NCBI GenBank assembly: GCA_030613125.1
Contig: JAUWMO010000003.1
Coordinates: 1 to 33,895, forward strand
Direction of reading: 5' to 3'
Length of the DNA stretch: 33,895 nucleotides
Source: Bacteroidota bacterium
GTDB taxonomy: Bacteria; Bacteroidota; Bacteroidia; Bacteroidales; VadinHA17
Shown: positions 15,346 to 24,920 of the stretch, one piece after another
Layout: each line of letters starts with the position of its first letter
How positions within the stretch are numbered: position 1 is the first letter of the stretch
The notes under the pieces: model-generated
Databases searched by the model: none
What the model saw: the letters and a program-made list of their open reading frames with translations, nothing else
What the model was told of the DNA's origin: nothing
Translations under genes and position numbers: made by a program

Positions 15346-18297
15346 TAAAGTTATTTTATCCAGATATTCCGGTTGAAGAGATATATTCTTCATATAATTT
15401 CCCCACAGTAAACTGGAATAATCCCATAAACTATTGATATACAAAACAGAACCTCTCTCATTTAAATTAAACCGGCAGGCTTTAGTCCCCTTGTCCAGTA
15501 CACCTAACTGGTTGTTGGCCAGGGTAATTAAAGTGTACGAATAAATGTATTCTTTCAACGAACGGGCAATATTGCTCAAAGGTAATTCCTTTTCCATGCC
15601 ATGGTAATAAAAATTTTTGTTATCAAATTCCCATGCGTGCTCCGGATATTCCCTGTATTTCATCTGAACCTTGTAAGTAATATCTATATCACCTTCAGGC
15701 ACGCCCAGGTGCATTGCCGGGTAAGCCGTCCAGTATGCATCCCTCTTCCACGCCAGCTTTTTAAAAGCCGGTCCGGTGAGGAATTTTATTCCCAACTCCT
15801 GTACTTTTTTACCTCCCGGAGCTCCTTGCAGGCTGTACTGAATTTGAATGGTTCCATTATCGTCTATAACGAGATGATAATCCACTGCAATTTTTCCGTA
15901 CTTTCCTTTTATAAAAATATTAGCGATACCCTCCTTAATTTCGTATTTTACATCATCCGGATGCCAGTTTGTTCCCAGGTCATCCATCGAAATGGTGGAA
16001 TAATACGGACGAGTACCCGGGACTTTCAGGTTCAACCAGGGTCCTGATTTAATCAGTGTGTCTGTACCAATACAAAAATCATTGATCAAACCACTTTGCT
16101 TGTTGAGAATAAAAGTAAATGCCTTACCTGTGAAAAGCACTATAGAATCATTATCTGAAACTACCATTCTACCGGGCTGGCAAACAGGTAATTCCATTTT
16201 TTTGGCTCCCAGGCATAAATTGTACTCATCAACCAGGCAGGTATCGTTCCGGTAAAATTGAAGTTTGATGTTCTCACCATTTTGCCAGTCGTTCCCGGCA
16301 ATGTTAATGGTTCCCTTTTGGTGTGGTGGAATACTCGTCTTTTTCATTATGCCTGTTTGATCCCGATACCACCATTTTATGCTTAACTCGTTAAGGTCTG
16401 TATGGTCGAACCTGTTATGCACCGGTATACTTATTGTTGCTCCTGGATGAAAATCTTCTATTGTTTTAGTGAGGACCCTGACAGGGGAATAAGCTTTTTT
16501 AGTATTCCAGAATTCCGGTTTCTTACGCCTCCAGGTATCGATGATACCCCATTCGCCATAACCTACACAATGTCCTTCGTAAATCGCAGGCAACACATTT
16601 TTGTCCATCTTACCCCACCAGTCGGTAAAGCCTGACAGTGTATCCGGGAGCATAAAGGTTTCATCAATATAACCCCAGATTGCTCCACCAAGACCCCCTT
16701 TAGATTCAAAAATATTTATCCACATACTGTCGAGGCTTTGTCCCCAAAAATTTCTGACATTCGGGTCAAGTTTTAAGGTTGGTTTATTGTAGCAGGCCAC
16801 ATGTGCCCATTCGTCATACAGGGCCGGCATGTCATCATATTCAAAACCTTTTGTGGATAGGCCCCATTGGCTCAAATCACCGCTTACAGGAGGATAATGC
16901 ATGCTTAAGATTTCAAAGCACTTTACAGTATCAGGAACATTTCCCGGATAACTGAACATAACAGGACGGGTTGGGTCAGTTCTTTTAACGAATTCATATG
17001 CCAGTTTAAAATTCCCGTCATACATATTCTCATTACCAACCGACCAGATAATAACTGACGGATGGTTTCGGTGATAATGCAACATTTCCTCAACCTGTGA
17101 AAGGTGTTGATCAATAAACTCAGGGCCTGACTGTTTTACTGAGCTATAATCTTTTGTTCTGTGCGTGTTTACAAAGCAAACGGCTGATTCATCTTCAACG
17201 TAAATACCAAATTCATCACAATAAGCCAGAAAAGTTTCTGATGGAGGATAATGAGAAGTACGGATAAAATTCATATTGGCTTCTTTGGCGAGCAATACGT
17301 CCTTCTTATCGTATTTAGGTGTGGTTGTCCTTCCCAGGAGCGGATGAATATCATGACGGCAGGCGCCCCGGAGTTTCACAGGGCTTCCGTTCACAAAAAG
17401 CTTATTATCTTTTACTTCCACTTCCCTGAAACCGATTTTTTGCGTTTTAGAATACAAGCTTTTACCGACAGGGTCAGACAATTCGGCGACGAGGGTATAA
17501 AGCCTGGGATGTTCGGCGTCCCACTTAAAGGGCTTCGACACAGAAATGGTAATGGTTTGTTTTTCCCCTGTAAGTTCAAATCGACTTTTCGCCAGGCTGA
17601 CTTTCCTGCCTGCCGGATCGTACAACCTGAAAATAAGTGAAGTATTTGTCTGAATAGCAGGCTGAACCTGAATAATCAGATTTGCATCCTGGTAGCTTTC
17701 ATCCAGATCAGTTTCTACATATAAATAATTTAAATGATTTTCAGGCAAAGCCATCAACCAAACGCTCCGTAAAATTCCCCCTATCTGGTGTTTTGCATAA
17801 CCACTGCCATAGGAAATTTCATCTCTTTTATCTGTGATCTCAACTGTGAGTTCTGCTAATTCACCAGGATTTACAAAATCGGTGATGTTACATTCCCAGG
17901 CTGTAAATCCTCCGTAATGCTCACGTACAAAATGACCGTTCACCCAAACACGGGTGTAGCTGTAAACACCATCGAACTTAAGTTTAACAACTTTGTTTTT
18001 GTAATCAGCCGGGATACTGATGGTTGTTTTGTAGGCATACGGAACATCATGTTTGATGGCAAAGCCCTGCATGGCACATTCGCCCGGCACCTGGATATCC
18101 TGCCAGTTTTCGGCTGAAACCTCGTATTTCCAGAACTCTTCAGGCGGATTCATAGAGAATTTCCAGTAACCATTCAAAGATATCAAAGGATTTGTCGTAC
18201 CGTACACCTTTAATCCTTCCTTACTATCATGATTTATCCTGCCACATCCCAATAAAAAAAAAGCTATAAGTAAAACAAAGCCAAATGTCGTTTTCAC
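15292..18297 (-). CDS. Glycoside hydrolase family 2 (beta-galactosidase/glucuronidase-like)
   Basis: Lipoprotein signal LLGCG; GH2 motifs LFVNGSPVKLRGACRHDIHP, NFIRTSHYPPSETFLAYCDEFGIYVEDE, SVGNEN (acid/base), YDEWAH (nucleophile); 3' end lies in the MITE-like element. Confidence 0.92.
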   Translation of the reverse strand: MKTTFGFVLLIAFFLLGCGRINHDSKEGLKVYGTTNPLISLNGYWKFSMNPPEEFWKYEVSAENWQDIQVPGECAMQGFAIKHDVPYAYKTTISIPADYKNKVVKLKFDGVYSYTRVWVNGHFVREHYGGFTAWECNITDFVNPGELAELTVEITDKRDEISYGSGYAKHQIGGILRSVWLMALPENHLNYLYVETDLDESYQDANLIIQVQPAIQTNTSLIFRLYDPAGRKVSLAKSRFELTGEKQTITISVSKPFKWDAEHPRLYTLVAELSDPVGKSLYSKTQKIGFREVEVKDNKLFVNGSPVKLRGACRHDIHPLLGRTTTPKYDKKDVLLAKEANMNFIRTSHYPPSETFLAYCDEFGIYVEDESAVCFVNTHRTKDYSSVKQSGPEFIDQHLSQVEEMLHYHRNHPSVIIWSVGNENMYDGNFKLAYEFVKRTDPTRPVMFSYPGNVPDTVKCFEILSMHYPPVSGDLSQWGLSTKGFEYDDMPALYDEWAHVACYNKPTLKLDPNVRNFWGQSLDSMWINIFESKGGLGGAIWGYIDETFMLPDTLSGFTDWWGKMDKNVLPAIYEGHCVGYGEWGIIDTWRRKKPEFWNTKKAYSPVRVLTKTIEDFHPGATISIPVHNRFDHTDLNELSIKWWYRDQTGIMKKTSIPPHQKGTINIAGNDWQNGENIKLQFYRNDTCLVDEYNLCLGAKKMELPVCQPGRMVVSDNDSIVLFTGKAFTFILNKQSGLINDFCIGTDTLIKSGPWLNLKVPGTRPYYSTISMDDLGTNWHPDDVKYEIKEGIANIFIKGKYGKIAVDYHLVIDDNGTIQIQYSLQGAPGGKKVQELGIKFLTGPAFKKLAWKRDAYWTAYPAMHLGVPEGDIDITYKVQMKYREYPEHAWEFDNKNFYYHGMEKELPLSNIARSLKEYIYSYTLITLANNQLGVLDKGTKACRFNLNERGSVLYINSLWDYSSLLWGNYMKNISLQPEYLDKITLKIESSPKSQKKKMPLKH

Positions 18298-18442
18298 TAG
18301 ATTAGATTTTTTTAAACAATAATTAACCCGGGTTCAACTTCAGATGAACAAATATATATCTAATTACACAAACTTAATTAACGTGAGTTCGATATATTAA
18401 ATATTGATAAACATTAAATTCAACTGCATTATTCAGAAAATA

Positions 18443-18469
18443 TTGGTAATGTAAAAAATATTAACTTTG
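18443..18469 (+). promoter_or_regulatory. Bacteroidota-type promoter for the MNT-HEPN pair
   Basis: TTG at 18443-18445 and TAACTTTG (TAnnTTTG) at 18462-18469, 18 nt upstream of the ATG. Confidence 0.5.
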
Positions 18470-18487
18470 TAATGAGAGGATAGTAAG

Positions 18488-18796
18488 ATGACAAAAGAAG
18501 AACTGTTACATAATGTTAAACAAACCGTGCTTGCATTTGATAAAAATGCAACGGTAATTTTATTTGGGTCACGGGCACGTGGAGATTATAGTGATTTATC
18601 AGATTGGGATTTCTTATTATTATTTAATCATGATGTAGATTCCCGTCTGATGCGTAAAGTTCGTGATAAGCTATTTGAAACAGAATTGGAAAGTGATCAG
18701 ATATTTAGTTCAATAATCCACTCGAAGTTTCAATGGGAAGCTATGAAAATAACCCCTTTTTATAAGAATGTGATCAAAGAGGGTATCAGGATATGA
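18488..18796 (+). CDS. MNT-type minimal nucleotidyltransferase (antitoxin-like)
   Basis: GSRARGDYSDLSDWDFLLL matches the GSxxxG-x-D-x-D nucleotidyltransferase signature. Confidence 0.88.
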   Translation: MTKEELLHNVKQTVLAFDKNATVILFGSRARGDYSDLSDWDFLLLFNHDVDSRLMRKVRDKLFETELESDQIFSSIIHSKFQWEAMKITPFYKNVIKEGIRI

Positions 18797-19176
18797 CGTA
18801 TTCTAATGAAGATCTTATAGAATATAGAAAAAGGAGAGCCTTTGAAAGTTTTGAAGAGGCAAAACTATTAGCAGAGAAGGACCATTGGAATACTGTAACC
18901 AATAGATTATACTATTCATGTTTTTACATTCTTACTGCTCTTTTTGCTAAAGACTCCATAAATACTTCAACTCATAACGGTGTTAAATCTGAGTTTCATA
19001 GAAGATATATTAAAACCGGTCTTATAGATCCAAAATTCGGTAAAACATATAACGACCTGTTCAACAGAAGACAAATTGGTGATTATGAGGATTTTCAAAC
19101 TTTTACTGAAGATGATATAAAATCTCTGATATCTGAAACAGAAATTCTTCTTAATAAAATCGACACATTACTATAA
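18793..19176 (+). CDS. HEPN-domain protein (toxin-like partner of MNT)
   Basis: ATGA overlap with the MNT gene; NRLYYSCFYILTALF and LFNRRQIGDYEDF typical of HEPN proteins. Confidence 0.85.
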   Translation: MTYSNEDLIEYRKRRAFESFEEAKLLAEKDHWNTVTNRLYYSCFYILTALFAKDSINTSTHNGVKSEFHRRYIKTGLIDPKFGKTYNDLFNRRQIGDYEDFQTFTEDDIKSLISETEILLNKIDTLL

Positions 19177-19195
19177 AAACTTTGCCAATCGGCTA

Positions 19196-19238
19196 GTATA
19201 TGAAGCGTACGGAGCGATAGCGGAACGATTTCATATAC
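19196..19238. repeat. Palindromic hairpin between convergent HEPN and mutS2 genes
   Basis: GTATATGAA (19196-19204) / TTCATATAC (19230-19238). Confidence 0.5.
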
Positions 19239-19316
19239 ATTGTTAACTTCTGATATTCTAGTATTCTTTTAATTTGATTTAAGAACAAATCCTTTTGTTT
19301 TCTTGCTTGAAACTAA

Positions 19317-21815
19317 CTATATATCCAGCCTTACCAGCGTAATACCTGCCCCGCCCCTGTCGGGGTGCTCATCATGATATGAATGGACAATATCCATGGC
19401 TGAAAGAAATTCCCGGATCATCTGCCTTAATATTCCGTTTCCCTTACCATGAAGGATACTCAGGTCTTTTGACTCTACCATAACTGCATCATCAATAAAG
19501 TCCTGAACCATTTGCAGGGCTTCGTCAGCCCTTTTACCCCGTACATCAAGATTGGGATGAAAACTGAGGCGTCGTTTGTATAGCCCGGTAGCAATGAGAT
19601 CAGAAGGTTGCGGGTTCCGCGTAAGATCTTTAAACTCTGACTTGCCAATCTTTTTGATCTTTTCCCCGGGAAGGGTTGTAGTCATATGCCCAAATGCAAC
19701 AATGTAGTTTTTACCATGTGTTTCAAGTACTTCACCCACCATTTCCTGTCCTTCCAATTTTACCTTATCTCCTACCCTAATTGCCGGATCTTTTTCTATC
19801 TCCCCTGCCTTACGGATCTCTTCCTCCTCTCTCCTCACTTCATGATTTGCACTTTTAACTTTGACCTTTTTACTTTGATCGTTTAGCAGTCTGATCTTTT
19901 TTTCAATCCTGTCCTCATTATCGGATGTTCTCCCCTTCAAATTCTCTCTCGTTTTTTCCAGTTCTTTTCTTGCTCTTCTGGTCTGTTCTTTTTCTGCCTG
20001 CGTTTCTTTAATAACTCTGATCGTTTTTTCAATTTTCCTGTTCACGCCGCTTAATAACTCTTCTGCCTCCTTTTGGGCATTCTCAAGTATCTCTTTCTTC
20101 TGGCTTTTGATTAAGCTCAGTTCTCCGGCATATTTTTCAAGGATCTCTTCCAGTTTTTTTTCGGCTTTACGAATCCTGGACCGTTTATTTTCCCAATATT
20201 TTTTATCACGGGCAATCTCGCGCAGGTGCTTATCAAAATGAATATGTTCTTCACCAACTCCTTTGGTGGCATCTTTCAGTATATTCTCTGGTAATCCAAT
20301 TCCACGGGCAATTTCAAATGCAAAAGAGCTTCCGGGTTTACCAATAAACAATTTATACAAGGGTTTCATCATTTGATGATCAAACAGCATGGCACCATTC
20401 TCAATACCATTAACTGAAGAAGCAAAATGTTTGAGATTTGAGTAATGGGTGGTGATAATCCCAAAAATGTTTTGTTCATTTAGTCTGCCCAGTATAGCCT
20501 GAGCAATTGCTCCTCCCAGCATAGGTTCAGTTCCTGTGCCAAATTCATCTATTAATATAAGTGTACTATCATCAGCATTCTTCAAAAAGTATTTCATATT
20601 CAACAGATGTGAACTGTAAGTGCTCAAATCATTTTCAATGGATTGTTCATCACCAAAATCCAGGAAAATCTTATTAAATACGCCAAATCTGGAATTCTCA
20701 TTAACAGGGACAGGTAGTCCGCACTGGAACATATACTGCAGTAAACCGACTGTCTGTAGGCAAACCGATTTACCTCCGGCATTTGGCCCTGAGATAAGCA
20801 GAATATGCTTTTCTTCACTTAACCGGATATCAAGTGGGACAACTTCTTTCCCTGATTCGATAAAATTCAGGTAAAGTATTGGGTGAACAGCTTTTTCCCA
20901 TTCTATTGCAGGATTATCTTCTATTCCCGGTATTACCGCCTTGAACTTCCGGGCCATTATAGCTTTTGACCGGATAAAATCAATGACCCCAAGGAATAGA
21001 AAAGAAGCATTGATCTCATCAAGGTATGGCCGGATTGAGTCAGCAAAAGAAGTAAGTATTCTAATGATCTCTCTTTTCTCTGCATATTCCAGTTCTTTTA
21101 TCTCATTATTCATTTCCACTATTTCAGCCGGTTCAACAAAGGATGTTTTACCTGAAGCTGACTCATCATGGACTAATCCCCCAATTTTTCTTTTATCAGA
21201 TGAACGTAATGGGATTACCATCCTGCCATTACGCATTGTAAGTTCCGTACCATCCTCTACCAGACCTTGTTCTCTTGCCCTCTTCAGGATAGAATGCATC
21301 CGGGAAGAGACCTTTGCCGATCTTTCTTTCAGGCTTTTCCTTAAACGTCCCAGATCAGGCGATGCATTATCCTTTATTTTTCCCTTGCTGGTAATTATCC
21401 TGTTAACTGACTCAAGAATAAAGGGATACACATTTACTTCTTTCGTCATTTTTTTTAACACCGGATATTTATCTCCTTCTTCACCTTTGAAAAATACCAG
21501 TACTGATCTTATAACTTCCTGAGATAACTTAAGTTCAAACAGTTCATGGACTTCCAAAAAAGTTCCTTCAATGTGTATCTTTTTCATAACTGCAGTCAGG
21601 TCATAATAATTGTCAACAGGGAACACCCTGTCAGAATTCAGGATCTCAAGAAATTCGGAGGTCTGTCTGTGTAAAATTTTAATTTCCCGGGTATCTGTAA
21701 TAAAATGCATTGACCTTACCTGTTCCCGGCCTAATTCAAAAAGGCAGGATCCGTCTAATATTTCCCTGATCCGGTTAAATCCTATTTTATTTTCAAAATT
21801 ATCGGGATAAATCAC
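19317..21815 (-). CDS. mutS2: MutS2 family protein with C-terminal Smr domain
   Basis: Walker A GPNAGGKSV, LILIDEFGTGTEP, Smr motifs LDVRGKRADEAL and HGKGNGILRQ. Confidence 0.95.
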   Translation of the reverse strand: MIYPDNFENKIGFNRIREILDGSCLFELGREQVRSMHFITDTREIKILHRQTSEFLEILNSDRVFPVDNYYDLTAVMKKIHIEGTFLEVHELFELKLSQEVIRSVLVFFKGEEGDKYPVLKKMTKEVNVYPFILESVNRIITSKGKIKDNASPDLGRLRKSLKERSAKVSSRMHSILKRAREQGLVEDGTELTMRNGRMVIPLRSSDKRKIGGLVHDESASGKTSFVEPAEIVEMNNEIKELEYAEKREIIRILTSFADSIRPYLDEINASFLFLGVIDFIRSKAIMARKFKAVIPGIEDNPAIEWEKAVHPILYLNFIESGKEVVPLDIRLSEEKHILLISGPNAGGKSVCLQTVGLLQYMFQCGLPVPVNENSRFGVFNKIFLDFGDEQSIENDLSTYSSHLLNMKYFLKNADDSTLILIDEFGTGTEPMLGGAIAQAILGRLNEQNIFGIITTHYSNLKHFASSVNGIENGAMLFDHQMMKPLYKLFIGKPGSSFAFEIARGIGLPENILKDATKGVGEEHIHFDKHLREIARDKKYWENKRSRIRKAEKKLEEILEKYAGELSLIKSQKKEILENAQKEAEELLSGVNRKIEKTIRVIKETQAEKEQTRRARKELEKTRENLKGRTSDNEDRIEKKIRLLNDQSKKVKVKSANHEVRREEEEIRKAGEIEKDPAIRVGDKVKLEGQEMVGEVLETHGKNYIVAFGHMTTTLPGEKIKKIGKSEFKDLTRNPQPSDLIATGLYKRRLSFHPNLDVRGKRADEALQMVQDFIDDAVMVESKDLSILHGKGNGILRQMIREFLSAMDIVHSYHDEHPDRGGAGITLVRLDI

Positions 21816-22064
21816 ATGGATTGGTATTACAAAAACCTTTCCTGCAAAATTAGTAAAAGTAATTACAACTCTTTTGATCAGGGAATCTCAGAATTATAGC
21901 CTTAATAATTGCACTTCAGGTTATTTCTTCATAAATTAGCTAACAAAAACGAATCTGACTTTTTACTATTTAGAGTCTGTCTATAAACTATAAATTGTTG
22001 ATAATTAGGATAAAAAGTCCATTGCTACAACAAAATTCCTTTGTAAATTACTAAAAAAAAAGGA

Positions 22065-23399
22065 ATGAAACTATTTGAAGATTTTAAGATTAAGTTCGAA
22101 AGGCCTGATTGGTCAAGGAATCTGGAGTTAGGATTAATTGACACCATCTTAGAACAGCATCCTCACCTTATCACCTTATTGGAAGAAGACATAACCAGGG
22201 GGCAGAAATCAAGTGTATTTGGCAGGAAAGACACTCCAAGTGTTGAACAAATAGTGCGTGCTGCTATTTACAAGGAATTAAAAGGGTTGGAATATAGGGA
22301 ATTAGAATATCATCAGACAGACTCGAGGATATGTGCGACGTTTATAAAGATAGATGATTTGCGACCATATAGTTTTCAGGTTTATCATAAATACATCTCT
22401 CAAATATCGTCGGACAACTTGCAGAAATTGTTGGTAGAACTCAACAAGATAGCCATAAATGAAGGATTGGAAGATATAGAAAAGCTCAGGCAAGACAGTA
22501 CCATTGTGGAGACGAACATACATTACCCGACCAACAACTCAATACTTTGGGATTGTATCAAAGAAGCCCACCGGTTATTAGGGCATTTGAGCGAAGAGAT
22601 TAACACGTTTAGTTACCGCGATTATACTACACAGGCTAAAAAGACATATTACAAGATCAACATTATAAAAGGGCAGGATAAACGAGTAGAGTTGTTCCGT
22701 AAGCAGTTGGTACTATTTGTAAAGACCATCAACCAGGTATCGAACGTGATAAAAAAAAATCCATTCTGCGGCATTGAAGCCATGGCGCTTATATTACAAC
22801 TTGAAAGGCACCTTGAAGTGATGAATTTGGTGTATGATATGGTTTACCTTAAGGAAATAAAAGGAGAAAAGGTGCCCAATGAGTCAAAAATATATTCGAT
22901 ATACGAACAACATACAGATATAATCGTGAAAGGGGGCCGCGAAGTAAAGTTCGGACATAAGGTTGACCTATGTAGTGGCAAAAGCAACCTGGTACTTAAC
23001 TGCCAAGTGTTGCGGGGCAATCCGTCCGATACAGAATTATTTGCACCGACCGTTGATGCCATCGTCGACAATTATTGCAAAGTACCAAGAGATTATGCAA
23101 CCGATGGCGGATATGCATCGTTGGTTAACCAAAACCATGCAAAAGAAAAAGGAATAACCAATATAGTGTTCAATAAAGTTGTGGGAAGCCTTCAAAACAT
23201 TGCTAGCAGCAAAAATATCGAAACACGGCTGAAAAAGTGGCGAAGCGGAATGGAAGCTGTCATTTCAAACATAAAACGGGGATATAATCTTGCCTGCTGC
23301 ACGTGGAAAGGTTGGGAACACTTTGTAGCTAAAGTATTATGGAGTATAATAGCATACAATATCAGGGTAATGACAACCCTGGTTGTCTCGCGGATCTAG
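22065..23399 (+). CDS. Transposase, probably ISNCY-type
   Basis: 444-aa ORF between terminal repeats; LRQDSTIVETNIHYPTNNSILWD motif and C-terminal RGYNLACCTWKGWEHFVAKVLWSIIAYNI. Confidence 0.85.
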   Translation: MKLFEDFKIKFERPDWSRNLELGLIDTILEQHPHLITLLEEDITRGQKSSVFGRKDTPSVEQIVRAAIYKELKGLEYRELEYHQTDSRICATFIKIDDLRPYSFQVYHKYISQISSDNLQKLLVELNKIAINEGLEDIEKLRQDSTIVETNIHYPTNNSILWDCIKEAHRLLGHLSEEINTFSYRDYTTQAKKTYYKINIIKGQDKRVELFRKQLVLFVKTINQVSNVIKKNPFCGIEAMALILQLERHLEVMNLVYDMVYLKEIKGEKVPNESKIYSIYEQHTDIIVKGGREVKFGHKVDLCSGKSNLVLNCQVLRGNPSDTELFAPTVDAIVDNYCKVPRDYATDGGYASLVNQNHAKEKGITNIVFNKVVGSLQNIASSKNIETRLKKWRSGMEAVISNIKRGYNLACCTWKGWEHFVAKVLWSIIAYNIRVMTTLVVSRI

Positions 23400-23423
23400 G
23401 TCAAGAAAAGAAAAACTTACTAA

Positions 23424-23444
23424 CCCCCTTAAAACTGTAAGGGG
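23424..23444 (+). terminator. Hairpin downstream of transposase, inside the IS
   Basis: CCCCTTA-aaactg-TAAGGGG stem-loop ~25 nt after the transposase stop. Confidence 0.4.
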
Positions 23445-23666
23445 AACAGGATAAGTATGCACTAAAAGTTGAAATATGCAGTGTTTTAATAGAAATATTG
23501 AGTATCACTGACAGTATTGAGCAGTAAGAACAAAACAACGTATATTATTTAGAATGACTCTAAGTATTAAAGGGAAAATAATCCAATTTCATCGACTTTA
23601 TAGACAGACACTATTTAGAGGAGTTGGGTCAGAGGGAATAAGTTTTATTTAATACATTCACTATCC

Positions 23667-24614
23667 ATGAAGCGGCGAAAATTCTTTGAAAAATCACTAA
23701 TTGGGGGAATGGCTTTGTCTGCCTTTCCTTTCCTTGGAAAAAGCAATCATCATTATCTCCCGTCCGAATTCCCCACACGAAAACTGGGTAAAACAGGTGA
23801 AAAGCTGTCAATTATCGGATTTGGCGGGATAATGGTAGCTAATACTGAGCAATCGAAGGCAAATAGTATGGTTGCCAGGGCATTTGAGATGGGAATTAAT
23901 TATTTTGATGTTGCACCTTCCTATGGTAATGCTGAGGACCAGTTAGGACCGGCACTGGAACCATACAGGAATAAAAGTTTTCTTGCTTGCAAGACTCTTG
24001 AACGTGATAAAGCAGGTGCAAAAAAAGAGATGGAGGAGTCACTAAAAAACCTAAAAACAGATTATTTTGATTTGTACCAGTTACATGCCCTTACAAAAAG
24101 AGATGATGTTGAAAAAGCTTTCGGACCTGACGGTGCCATGGAAACCTTTCTAAAAGCAAAGAAGGAAGGCAAAATCCGTTACATTGGGTTTTCTGCCCAT
24201 TCCCAGGAAGCTGCCCTGCTGGCAATGGAAAAATTTGATTTCGATACAATTCTGTTTCCAATAAATTTTGTATGCTGGCACCAGGGGAGTTTCGGACCGC
24301 AGGTAGTTAAAAAAGCCCGGGAAAAAGGAATGGGGATTCTGGCCCTGAAAAGTCTGGCCTTTACAAGAATTCCTGAAGGTGAGAAAAAACCTTATGAAAG
24401 GCTCTGGTATATTCCAATTGAAGACAAAAAAACTGCTGACCTGTCATTGCGGTTTACATTGTCACAGGGAGTCACTGCGGCAATTCCTCCGGGGGATCAC
24501 CAGTTCTGGGATATAGCCCTGAAAATTGCACAAAATTATACACCACCTGACCAGAAGGAACTTTCAGAATTAAAAGAAATATCATCAGGCATTGCACCCC
24601 TGTTTAAAGCCTGA
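23667..24614 (+). CDS. Aldo/keto reductase with N-terminal signal-like segment
   Basis: RRKFFEKSLIGGMALSAFPFLG N-terminus; RKLGKTGEKLSIIGFGGI, YFDVAPSYGNAEDQLGPAL, DYFDLYQLHAL. Confidence 0.9.
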   Translation: MKRRKFFEKSLIGGMALSAFPFLGKSNHHYLPSEFPTRKLGKTGEKLSIIGFGGIMVANTEQSKANSMVARAFEMGINYFDVAPSYGNAEDQLGPALEPYRNKSFLACKTLERDKAGAKKEMEESLKNLKTDYFDLYQLHALTKRDDVEKAFGPDGAMETFLKAKKEGKIRYIGFSAHSQEAALLAMEKFDFDTILFPINFVCWHQGSFGPQVVKKAREKGMGILALKSLAFTRIPEGEKKPYERLWYIPIEDKKTADLSLRFTLSQGVTAAIPPGDHQFWDIALKIAQNYTPPDQKELSELKEISSGIAPLFKA

Positions 24615-24681
24615 TCAATAATATCCTTCGATAAAACAAGATTATTTTACTAAAATATTTTTAGGTTACTTTATTTTTTCT

Positions 24682-24700
24682 AACTTTGTACTGCAAAGTT
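24682..24700. promoter_or_regulatory. Palindromic operator-like site A
   Basis: AACTTTG-TACTG-CAAAGTT, overlapping TAACTTTG (24681-24688). Confidence 0.5.
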
Positions 24701-24920
24701 CTTTTAATTTCAATAGTATTCTAATAACATGTTATTCAGAGTTGAATTTATGACTTAATCTTGATTTAAAATTTTCAAGGCATGAAACCCTCATCCTGCC
24801 AGGCCAAAACAAAAAAAAATGAGTAAATTTTATAAGGGTTCCACGGAAACAGAAATGATAAGTTTAAAATATAGAATGTAATTATCATATTTATAGTTGT
24901 TTAAATAAAGCTTTATACTT

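Larger units (their letters stand above)
21965..23619. mobile_element. Complete insertion sequence (21975-23609, 1635 bp) with 10-bp target duplication ACTATTTAGA
   Basis: 13-bp perfect terminal inverted repeats GTCTGTCTATAAA (21975-21987) / TTTATAGACAGAC (23597-23609); ACTATTTAGA at 21965-21974 and 23610-23619; one transposase ORF. Confidence 0.92.

Noticed and set aside
20941-21522. 193-aa + strand ORF inside mutS2
   Set aside because: Antisense to clear MutS2 coding sequence; composition is that of a complementary frame.
21845-21868. mutS2 promoter (minus-strand TAATTTTG with upstream TTG)
   Set aside because: Spacing between the two elements (~13 nt) is shorter than expected for Bacteroidota promoters.
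24723-24736. Palindrome AATAACATGTTATT as a regulator site
   Set aside because: Perfect 14-bp palindrome, but low complexity in AT-rich DNA and no second copy noticed; insufficient support on its own.
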